A stretch of 42,988 nucleotides of DNA, from the NCBI GenBank assembly GCA_004791645.1, contig SRSN01000003.1, positions 1 to 42,988 of the forward strand, read 5' to 3'. Numbering within the stretch: position 1 is the first letter of the stretch; every line of letters begins with the position of its first letter. Below the pieces are notes generated by a model. That model searched no databases and was not told the DNA's origin. It saw only the letters and a program-made list of their open reading frames with translations. Source of the DNA: Alcaligenaceae bacterium 429 (lineage in GTDB: Bacteria > Pseudomonadota > Gammaproteobacteria > Burkholderiales > Burkholderiaceae_B). Below are positions 37,248 through 42,988 of the stretch, one piece after another. Both the position numbers and the translations under genes were made by a program.

Positions 37248-37986
37248 CGCTCACCCAACGTTTCATGGCTTCGATGCTGTCATAACTGGTCAGATCGAAA
37301 CGTAATGGTGTCAATGACACAGCCAGATCGGCTACCGCACCAAAATCCGTATCGCTAGCAGAGTCACGGATTTTACCTACTGGCCCAATCCAGTACACCG
37401 GCTCACCATAAGGTGTGGCGCTTTTGATCACGGGTTCTGATGGATGACGCTTACCCAAACGCGTCACACGTGTACCTTTTAGGGCCTCGTAAGGCACATT
37501 AGGAATATTCACGTTCAACAACGTACCGGCTGCCAGCGGTTGTTTCGCAACTTTTTCTACGATATCCCGAGCAACGCGCGCAGCACTATCCAGATGTTGC
37601 CAGCCTTTTTCAATCAACGAAAAAGCAATAGACGGGATACCAAACAAATGCCCTTCCATCGCGGCAGCTACCGTGCCTGAGTACAGGGTATCGTCACCCA
37701 TATTGGCACCGTTATTAATGCCAGATACGATTAAGTCAGGTTTGAAATCCAGTAGGCCCGTTAGCGCGACATGCACGCTATCTGACGGAGTACCATTGAC
37801 GTAGTAAAAGCCGTTAGAGGCTTGGCGCACAAACAGTGGCCTATTTAGCGTCAGCGCATTAGACGATGCGCTGCAGTTGGTTTCTGGTGCCACCACCACC
37901 AGTTCTCCCAAGTTTTTCAGGGCCGCATACAAAGCCTCAATGCCTTCTGCGTTATACCCATCATCGTTGGAAATTAGTATTTTCAT
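37228..37986 (-). CDS. surE: 5'/3'-nucleotidase SurE
   Basis: A 252-residue metal-dependent phosphatase acting on nucleoside monophosphates. The metal-binding Asp pair is in [16 protein letters not shown] (residues 8-9), the Ser in [17 protein letters not shown], the Asn in [20 protein letters not shown], and AAMEG follows. The surE-pcm-nlpD order is a conserved stationary-phase survival block in beta- and gammaproteobacteria. It is first in the operon; a -10-like TACAAT lies about 45 bases upstream of the ATG, but the -35 is poor. Confidence 0.96.
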   Translation of the reverse strand: MKILISNDDGYNAEGIEALYAALKNLGELVVVAPETNCSASSNALTLNRPLFVRQASNGFYYVNGTPSDSVHVALTGLLDFKPDLIVSGINNGANMGDDTLYSGTVAAAMEGHLFGIPSIAFSLIEKGWQHLDSAARVARDIVEKVAKQPLAAGTLLNVNIPNVPYEALKGTRVTRLGKRHPSEPVIKSATPYGEPVYWIGPVGKIRDSASDTDFGAVADLAVSLTPLRFDLTSYDSIEAMKRWVSDEQESQ

Positions 37987-38110
37987 TGTTCAACCCGAAA
38001 AACAGAGTGAGGCACAGCTCACATTGTACCTGCTGCTTTGGTTTTTTATCATCAAGCCAGTAGAATCACCATTTTAGTATTTTCTTCTTCAACCATTTCC
38101 CAAAACAACC

Positions 38111-38737
38111 ATGTTACCCAGCGTTATTCTGACCGCTCTTATTGCCTATCTTCTGGGCTCACTGCCTTTTGCTGTGATTGTCAGCAAGTTCATGGGGCTA
38201 GCGGATCCGCGCAGCTTCGGCTCCGGAAACCCAGGAGCGACCAACGTTTTACGTACGGGAAATAAGAAAGCCGCGATATACACCTTATTGGGTGACATGC
38301 TGAAAGGCGTAGTAGCTGTACTTCTGGCTCAGTATGCCGTGCGTCACTGGGGACTGTCTACCGGCTTACCTGGCATTGCCGCGCTGGCTGCTTTCTTGGG
38401 ACATATTTTCCCTTGCACCCTGAAATTCAAAGGCGGCAAAGGGGTTGCCACGGCACTAGGTGTGCTGTTGGCGTTGAATATTTGGTTGGGATTGCTCACG
38501 GCGGCTACATGGTTAGTAGTGTTTTATGCCAGCCGTTATTCGTCACTGTCTGCCCTGACTGCTGCTGTGCTTAGCCCTATGTATTACTTCCTAGGGGCTG
38601 GCACCTTGTGGCCACTGAACGGCGTGATCGCATTGTGCTTAATTTTAATTTGCGCATTGTTGCTCTGGCGTCACAGTGCCAACATTCGCAGACTAATTCA
38701 GGGCACTGAACCTAAAGTGGGTCAGAAGAAAGAGTAG
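38111..38737 (+). CDS. plsY: Glycerol-3-phosphate acyltransferase PlsY
   Basis: A 208-residue inner-membrane enzyme that moves an acyl group from acyl-phosphate to glycerol 3-phosphate, the first step in phospholipid synthesis. The three conserved loops are visible: [18 protein letters not shown], the [14 protein letters not shown] block (glycerol phosphate binding), and the late segment [16 protein letters not shown]. About five helices fit the family. It is divergent from surE and convergent with tsaD. No clear ribosome site precedes the ATG. Confidence 0.95.
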   Translation: MLPSVILTALIAYLLGSLPFAVIVSKFMGLADPRSFGSGNPGATNVLRTGNKKAAIYTLLGDMLKGVVAVLLAQYAVRHWGLSTGLPGIAALAAFLGHIFPCTLKFKGGKGVATALGVLLALNIWLGLLTAATWLVVFYASRYSSLSALTAAVLSPMYYFLGAGTLWPLNGVIALCLILICALLLWRHSANIRRLIQGTEPKVGQKKE

Positions 38738-38763
38738 TAAACCTACCCCCATTCAGACCAACT

Positions 38764-38845
38764 GGGGGACGGAGAGGAAACTTTTTTGATTTGGTGTCTC
38801 AAATCACAAAAAGTATTCCTGCAGTCCCCAGCATGGGCGATGAAT
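38764..38845. repeat. Intergenic hairpin repeat, copy 1
   Basis: An 82-base element between plsY and tsaD that recurs at 42326-42408. It starts GGGGGACGGAGAGGAAA and ends GGGCGATGAAT. It folds as one long imperfect hairpin: GGGGAC pairs with GTCCCC, AGGAA with TTCCT, and GATTTG with CAAATC around a GTGTCT loop. CCCCCA at 38746-38751 could pair alternatively with its left end. No ORF is inside. It looks like a REP/REPIN or small MITE type element. Confidence 0.8.
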
Positions 38846-38893
38846 CTCTCAGCGGCCTACTCTCTGAGCTGTTCGCACTCCAACCAGTCCTAC

Positions 38894-39937
38894 CTAGTAC
38901 AGCTCGCCCGCCTTACTTAACTCCCAACGCGGGCGCACCGTAAAACCGGGCTTTTTCAGGTTCTCAGGCAACAACCCTGCATTAGCTCGCATCGCTGCCG
39001 CAAACGCAATCATTGCACCGTTATCCGTACACAACGCCACAGGCGGGAAGAACACTTCCGCTTTGAGCTTGGCTGCTTGTGTCAGCAAACGGTTACGCAA
39101 CGGCAAATTAGCCCCTACTCCCCCAGCCACCACTAAACGCTTCAAGCCTGTTTCTTTTAAAGCGCGTATCGCTTTAGCTGCCAACACATCCACAATAGCA
39201 GCCTCGGTACCAGCGGCCAGATTGGCCAACTGCTCTTCTGGAACCTCGTCGTACTGTGCTTTTAATTCTTTCATCTTGAGCAGCACGGCTGTTTTCAGAC
39301 CGCTGAAGCTGAAATCTAAGTCTTTACTGTGCAACATAGGACGCGGCAGCACAACGGCGTCGGCATTGCCTTTTTGTGCCATGTTGGACAGAGCAGGCCC
39401 ACCGGGATACCCCAAGCCCATCAGCTTGGCGCTTTTATCAAACGCCTCGCCTGCAGCATCATCCAGTGTTTCGCCTAGTAGTTCGTATTGACCCACGCCA
39501 TCCACTCGCATCAACTGTGTGTGACCGCCTGATACCAGCAGCGCCACAAAAGGGAAGTCTGGTCTAGGCTCAGCCAGCAATGGCGACAACAAGTGGCCTT
39601 CTAAGTGGTGCACAGGGATAGCCGGCAAATCCAGCGCCCACGCTAAGGATCGCGCCACACTGGCACCTACCAACAACGCACCAGCCAAGCCCGGCCCTGC
39701 GGTGTACGCTACAGCATCAATATCAGACAAGCTCAAGCCGGTTTGATCCAACACTTCTTGTGTGAGCGGTAACGCACGACGAATGTGGTCTCTAGAGGCG
39801 AGCTCAGGCACCACGCCACCATAATGTTGGTGCATAGCGATTTGGCTGTGCAGCGCATGGCCCAGCAGCCCTTTTTCTGTGCAGACTATTGCGACGCCCG
39901 TTTCATCGCAAGAGCTTTCATAACCAAGTATTTTCAT
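38894..39937 (-). CDS. tsaD: tRNA N6-adenosine threonylcarbamoyltransferase TsaD
   Basis: A 347-residue enzyme that makes the t6A37 base of ANN-reading tRNAs with TsaB, TsaC and TsaE. It starts [17 protein letters not shown]. The metal-binding His pair is in [13 protein letters not shown], and the ATP-fold blocks are [47 protein letters not shown] and [11 protein letters not shown]. Length is normal for the bacterial form. It is essential in most bacteria. No rpsU or dnaG neighbour is here. Confidence 0.97.
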   Translation of the reverse strand: MKILGYESSCDETGVAIVCTEKGLLGHALHSQIAMHQHYGGVVPELASRDHIRRALPLTQEVLDQTGLSLSDIDAVAYTAGPGLAGALLVGASVARSLAWALDLPAIPVHHLEGHLLSPLLAEPRPDFPFVALLVSGGHTQLMRVDGVGQYELLGETLDDAAGEAFDKSAKLMGLGYPGGPALSNMAQKGNADAVVLPRPMLHSKDLDFSFSGLKTAVLLKMKELKAQYDEVPEEQLANLAAGTEAAIVDVLAAKAIRALKETGLKRLVVAGGVGANLPLRNRLLTQAAKLKAEVFFPPVALCTDNGAMIAFAAAMRANAGLLPENLKKPGFTVRPRWELSKAGELY

Positions 39938-40127
39938 AGCCTTCTATTGTACTGCGAAAGCGTACTGCTCCGTCACGCTTCTCTATTGAGGCACATAAGC
40001 CTTATCAGTATCCCCACATGATGATATACCCTGCATTCCCAACCATAATGCGGCCAAAAGGTCTAAAATCTGCCTCGCAGCAAATTGCTCAAGCGCAACA
40101 CACATTTTTATTTCACAGGGGAGCCTT

Positions 40128-41414
40128 ATGTTTGAACAGCTATTCAAACTAAGAGAGCACGGAACCAATATCAGAACAGAAATACTGGCAGGGGTGACTA
40201 CCTTCCTGACCATGTCCTACATTATTTTTGTGAACCCGGAGATTCTGTCCTCCACCGGCATGGACCGCAACGCCATTTTCGTGGCAACTTGTGCGGCCGC
40301 CATCATTGGTTCGCTGATTATGGCTTTTGTCGCCAACTGGCCTATTGGTATGGCGCCAGGCATGGGGCTAAACGCCTTCTTTGCCTTCACTATCGTCGGT
40401 ACGCTAGGCTTTACGTGGCAACAAGCACTGGGGGCCGTATTTATATCGGGGATTATCTTCCTGATTCTGACAGTATCCGGCATACGTAGCTGGATTGTAG
40501 ATGGCATCCCCCGCTCCTTACGCTCTGCCATTGTGGCGGGTATTGGTTTGTTCTTGGGTTTGATTGCACTGTCCAACGCCCAAATCGTGGTTGCCAACCC
40601 TGCCACCAAAGTAGGCTTGGGTAGCTTGACTGAGCCTGCTGCGCTATACGCCATTTTGGGCTTTTTCATCATCGCTGCGTTGGATGCCCTGAAAGTACGC
40701 GGCGCCATCTTGATCGGTATTTTGGTGATTACGCTACTGTCCATCCAGTTGGGTCACAGTGAATTTAATGGTTTAGTCTCCTTGCCTCCAAGCATCGCTC
40801 CTACCTTCCTGCAACTAGACATCATGGGCGCACTGTCCATGGGCGTGGTACACGTGATTCTGGTATTGGTGTTAGTAGAGATTTTTGATGCCACCGGCAC
40901 CATGATTGGCGTGGCCAAACGCGCCAACCTGATTCAAGAAGGTAAACCTAACCGTTTAAACCGTGCCTTGCTGGCTGACAGTACCGCGATTGTGGCTGGT
41001 TCCATGATCGGTACCAGCAGTACAACGGCTTACGTAGAAAGCGCCTCTGGCGTACAGGCTGGTGGTCGCACAGGTTTGACCGCCTTGGTGATCGCCGCCA
41101 TGTTCTTACTGGCGCTCTTCTTCTCACCACTGGCTGGTGTCGTACCTGCTTACGCTACTGCCCCAGCATTGCTATATGTCGCATGTTTGATGCTGCGTGA
41201 GTTGGGCGATATTGACTGGAATGACGTCACTGAAGCGGCTCCTGCTGCACTGACTGCACTGGCAATGCCATTTACATATTCCATTGCAAACGGCTTGGCA
41301 TTTGGCTTTATCAGCTACGTCGTGATTAAGGCTGTCACCGGCAAATTCCGTGACATGCACCCTGCTACCATCATCGTAGCGGCCTTGTTTATCGCGAAAT
41401 ACACCTTCGAATAA
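40128..41414 (+). CDS. NCS2-family purine permease (AzgA/PbuG type)
   Basis: A 428-residue inner-membrane proton symporter with 12 or more predicted segments. Family blocks are LAGVTTFLTMSYIIFVNPEIL near the start, GMAPGMGLNAFFAFT, and SSTTAYVESASGVQAGGRTGLTA in parts as TSSTTAYVESASGVQ and GGRTGLTALVIAAMF. COG2252 members carry hypoxanthine, guanine or adenine; which one is not readable here. A strong ribosome site (GGGGAGCC) precedes the ATG. I looked for a purine riboswitch in the 190-base leader and saw none. Confidence 0.92.
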   Translation: MFEQLFKLREHGTNIRTEILAGVTTFLTMSYIIFVNPEILSSTGMDRNAIFVATCAAAIIGSLIMAFVANWPIGMAPGMGLNAFFAFTIVGTLGFTWQQALGAVFISGIIFLILTVSGIRSWIVDGIPRSLRSAIVAGIGLFLGLIALSNAQIVVANPATKVGLGSLTEPAALYAILGFFIIAALDALKVRGAILIGILVITLLSIQLGHSEFNGLVSLPPSIAPTFLQLDIMGALSMGVVHVILVLVLVEIFDATGTMIGVAKRANLIQEGKPNRLNRALLADSTAIVAGSMIGTSSTTAYVESASGVQAGGRTGLTALVIAAMFLLALFFSPLAGVVPAYATAPALLYVACLMLRELGDIDWNDVTEAAPAALTALAMPFTYSIANGLAFGFISYVVIKAVTGKFRDMHPATIIVAALFIAKYTFE

Positions 41415-41435
41415 GTCCTTTATTCCTCGGTCTCT

Positions 41436-41471
41436 AACGGCAACAGAAGCTTATATTCTGTTGCCGTTTTT
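41436..41471 (+). terminator. Intrinsic terminator after the purine permease
   Basis: AACGGCAACAGAA (41436-41448) and TTCTGTTGCCGTT (41456-41468) form a perfect 13-bp stem with a 7-base loop, running into TTTTT. It starts 22 bases after the stop. Confidence 0.95.
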
Positions 41472-41485
41472 GTAACTGCAAGGCG

Positions 41486-41513
41486 TTGCAATAGCACTTA
41501 AACGCGCTACACT
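41486..41513 (+). promoter_or_regulatory. Candidate sigma70 promoter of the thioredoxin gene
   Basis: TTGCAA (41486-41491) and TACACT (41508-41513) are 16 bases apart, just past the terminator and about 57 bases before the ATG at 41570. Confidence 0.5.
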
Positions 41514-41569
41514 GGAACCTTACTCACTGTCCCAGCGACTGTTTGCTCTCATTTTAGAAGGTCCGGCTC

Positions 41570-41947
41570 ATGAGCACTGTAGAACTCACGCAAAACACAT
41601 TTCAATCCAGCATCGAAGGCGAAAAGCCACTGATTATCGATTTCTGGGCGCCATGGTGTGGCCCTTGCCGCCAATTTGGCCCAACCTTTGAAAAGGTGTC
41701 CGAGAAACACGATGATATCGTTTTCGCCAAAGTAAACACCGAAGAAGAGCAAGAACTGGCCGCTGCATTGCGCATTCGTTCTATTCCTACCATCATGGTA
41801 TTTCGTGAACGCGTACTGCTGTTCTCCCACTCTGGAGCTCTGTCTGAGTCACAATTGGAAGAGTTGGTTTCTCAAGTTAAAGCGGTAGATATGCAGCAAG
41901 TACATGCTGAAATTGCCGAACAGCAAAAGCAGGCTCCTGAAGCTTAA
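41570..41947 (+). CDS. Thioredoxin
   Basis: A 125-residue thioredoxin. The active site is FWAPWCGPCRQF (Cys30, Cys33), and the cis-Pro loop is RSIPTIMVF (Pro73), both standard. KVNTEEEQELAAALRIR is the family helix. A C-terminal extension of about 18 residues (VDMQQVHAEIAEQQKQAPEA) is unlike E. coli TrxA. It could be the main thioredoxin or a secondary one; ArsC of the glutaredoxin type elsewhere in the window does not depend on it. It is transcribed alone. Confidence 0.94.
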   Translation: MSTVELTQNTFQSSIEGEKPLIIDFWAPWCGPCRQFGPTFEKVSEKHDDIVFAKVNTEEEQELAAALRIRSIPTIMVFRERVLLFSHSGALSESQLEELVSQVKAVDMQQVHAEIAEQQKQAPEA

Positions 41948-41957
41948 TCATGCTTGA

Positions 41958-41985
41958 AAACCGCTTGGATGATTTCAAGCGGTTT
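41958..41985 (+). terminator. Hairpin after the thioredoxin gene
   Basis: AAACCGCTTG (41958-41967) and CAAGCGGTTT (41976-41985) form a 10-bp stem with an 8-base loop, 11 bases after the stop. The T run is short (TTTC), so termination may be partial. On the minus strand it ends GGTTTTC. Confidence 0.65.
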
Positions 41986-42184
41986 CAGACTCCCCCTTTA
42001 CTCCCTCTTTCTCTAGTAGCGCAGCAGCGTAGCTATAGTTGTGTATGCTCGCAAAAGCCCACTGTTCAACGACTGTCTGTCGTAGCCCAAGGCGGATATA
42101 AAGGGATTTGCTTTGATAATTACTGATGGTTGCTCTACTTCTGTGACAAGCCAGAAACAGCTCAACTTGGTTAGCAGAAAACAA
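41975..42184 (-). pseudogene. Possible remnant of a GNAT-type acetyltransferase
   Basis: A 69-codon open stretch without ATG or ribosome site. The segment SNYQSKSLYIRLGLRQTVVE resembles the last conserved block of GNAT acetyltransferases (N-x2-S-x2-LY-x-R-LGF-R). The acetyl-CoA loop that should precede it is missing, and other frames upstream hold stops. If real, it is a decayed 3' fragment. The match is short and could be chance. Confidence 0.3.
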
Positions 42185-42325
42185 AGATTTCCTGCTAGTA
42201 CCTCTCAGGTGTGCCCAGACAAATTCGGCCTACAAGATGAACACGTGAGAAAGTATGTTTTCGCTGTATGAACCTAACATGCCGCAAAAAAAAGCACTGT
42301 GAACCCGCCAGATTCAGAGGTATCA

Positions 42326-42408
42326 GGGGGACGGAGAGGAAAATTTCTTGATTTGGTGTCTCAAATCACAAAAAGCTTTCCTGCAGTTCCCCTGCGTGGG
42401 CGATAAAT
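42326..42408. repeat. Intergenic hairpin repeat, copy 2
   Basis: An 83-base element in the same orientation as the copy at 38764-38845, with about seven differences and one single-base length change. The left part GGGGGACGGAGAGGAAA and the central GATTTGGTGTCTCAAATC are identical. The outer stem is kept despite the change: GGGGGAC pairs with GTTCCCC, and AGGAAA with TTTCCT. It ends 6 bases before the stop codon of the minus-strand marR-family gene. Confidence 0.8.
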
Positions 42409-42414
42409 ACCGTA

Positions 42415-42870
42415 TCAATCCTCACTACGCGTTTCCGCAATCAAACTACGCAACGTGTCTTTGAGCATGTCTATATCTAAAGGCTGCAAACGTCGAATCA
42501 CTTCAGACTCGTGGTGCTTAGCCTCTTGAATCAAGCCCGAAATCAGCACCTGCCCTTCCTCAGTGATTTCCACTAATGTGACACGCCTGTCGCCCGAATG
42601 CGGCACCCTACATATATAGCCCGCCCCCACCATCTTATCTACCACACGCGTGACTGTAGGCTGCTTACTGGTCGCAATACGTGCTAAATGCCCTACGCTC
42701 ACCACACCCGCACCTGATAGCGTAGACAGCACGCGCCACTCAGTAATGGACAAACCCTTTTTCAGTACGACTTGGTGAAATTCCGTTGAAATAATCAAAC
42801 TCGCTTGCGCCAGTAAGGCAGGCAAATAATCATCAACGAATACAAATTTATCGGTTGTAGAGGCGGTCAT
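42415..42870 (-). CDS. MarR-family transcriptional regulator
   Basis: A 151-residue dimeric winged-helix regulator. The DNA-binding part spans about residues 40-105: LSITEWRVLSTLS, LARIATSKQPTVTRVVDKMV (recognition helix) and the wing with SGDRRVTLVEITEEG, which keeps the Asp-Arg pair. No target gene is adjacent inside the window. A palindrome lies about 70 bases upstream (42939-42959). MarR proteins often control efflux or aromatic degradation, but linking it to the RND pump 38 kb away would be speculation. Confidence 0.93.
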   Translation of the reverse strand: MTASTTDKFVFVDDYLPALLAQASLIISTEFHQVVLKKGLSITEWRVLSTLSGAGVVSVGHLARIATSKQPTVTRVVDKMVGAGYICRVPHSGDRRVTLVEITEEGQVLISGLIQEAKHHESEVIRRLQPLDIDMLKDTLRSLIAETRSED

Positions 42871-42938
42871 TACGTGGCCAATAGAGTCTAAAAGTTCGCC
42901 TAATATACCAAACTTTACTCATCGCACCGCGGTATGCC

Positions 42939-42959
42939 GTTTTCCTTATCAGGGAAAAC
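42939..42959. promoter_or_regulatory. Palindrome upstream of the MarR-family gene
   Basis: GTTTTCC (42939-42945) and GGAAAAC (42953-42959) are perfect inverted arms with a 7-base centre. The size fits a MarR-type operator. A -10-like TATATT on the minus strand (42902-42907) lies downstream of it. It could also serve a divergent gene beyond the window edge. Confidence 0.45.
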
Positions 42960-42988
42960 CATCACAAATAATATATTGAGAACTAAAC

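Noticed and set aside
38746-38768. CCCCCA/TGGGGG hairpin just before repeat copy 1 as a plsY terminator
   Set aside because: The stem is only 6 bp, has no T run, and its right arm is part of the repeat itself, which can pair better internally.
39938-40127. Possible purine riboswitch before the purine permease
   Set aside because: I did not find the three-way-junction core or the two conserved loops. The leader shows only weak promoter-like sequence.
40217-40744. A 175-codon open frame on the minus strand opposite the purine permease
   Set aside because: Antisense shadow of a strong membrane-protein gene, rich in Lys, Ile, Met and Pro, with no domain and no ribosome site.
41948-42414. Insertion sequence or integrated element around the repeat
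   Set aside because: No transposase or integrase frame, no terminal inverted repeats beyond the hairpin, and no target duplication could be seen.

Overview
The window looks like an ordinary chromosomal stretch of a betaproteobacterium of order Burkholderiales, most likely family Alcaligenaceae. I infer this from base composition near 50% GC, from the protein sequences (RlmJ, PpiD, SpoT, P-II, ArsH and TsaD all look betaproteobacterial) and from the gene blocks gmk-rpoZ-spoT and surE-pcm-nlpD. I cannot name the genus. I see no rRNA, tRNA, CRISPR array, prophage, insertion sequence or transposase.

Layout from left to right. (1) 1-4836, minus strand: a tripartite RND efflux operon (adaptor, inner-membrane pump, partial outer-membrane factor cut by the window edge). 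(2) 4982-7714, minus: a three-gene ABC importer whose substrate-binding protein is of the ABC_sub_bind (TrpX-like) type. (3) 7802-10570, minus: three unlinked genes, namely a spermidine-synthase-like protein, a YwqG/DUF1963 protein, and an HNH endonuclease with a possible modified-base reader domain. (4) 10883-14921, plus: exonuclease III, then gmk-rpoZ-spoT (guanylate kinase, RNA polymerase omega, ppGpp synthase/hydrolase). (5) 14966-18849, minus: an M23 peptidase with azlCD, and the periplasmic chaperone PpiD. (6) 19095-25422: rlmJ, an rRNA pseudouridine synthase, ubiC, an MFS transporter, an aldo/keto reductase, a P-II signal protein and a mechanosensitive channel. (7) argH at 25563-26975 with a strong terminator.

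(8) 27177-31157 is a small catabolic island: a GMC alcohol dehydrogenase and an MHS-family permease in one operon, divergent from an IclR regulator, with two palindromes between them. (9) 31141-33980 is an arsenic island: arsB and an ArsC-ArsH fusion gene, divergent from arsR. (10) 34126-37986, minus: surE-pcm-nlpD and rlmD, with no rpoS gene in the usual slot after nlpD. (11) 38111-42870: plsY, tsaD, a purine permease, a thioredoxin and a MarR regulator.

The most unusual items are the in-frame ArsC-ArsH fusion, a two-copy intergenic hairpin repeat of about 82 bp (38764-38845 and 42326-42408), the missing rpoS, the paired palindromes at the IclR promoter, and a 15-bp inverted repeat ending one base before the start codon of an MFS gene. 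I found no clearly undescribed multi-gene system. The repeat family and the fused arsenic enzyme are the best candidates for new biology.
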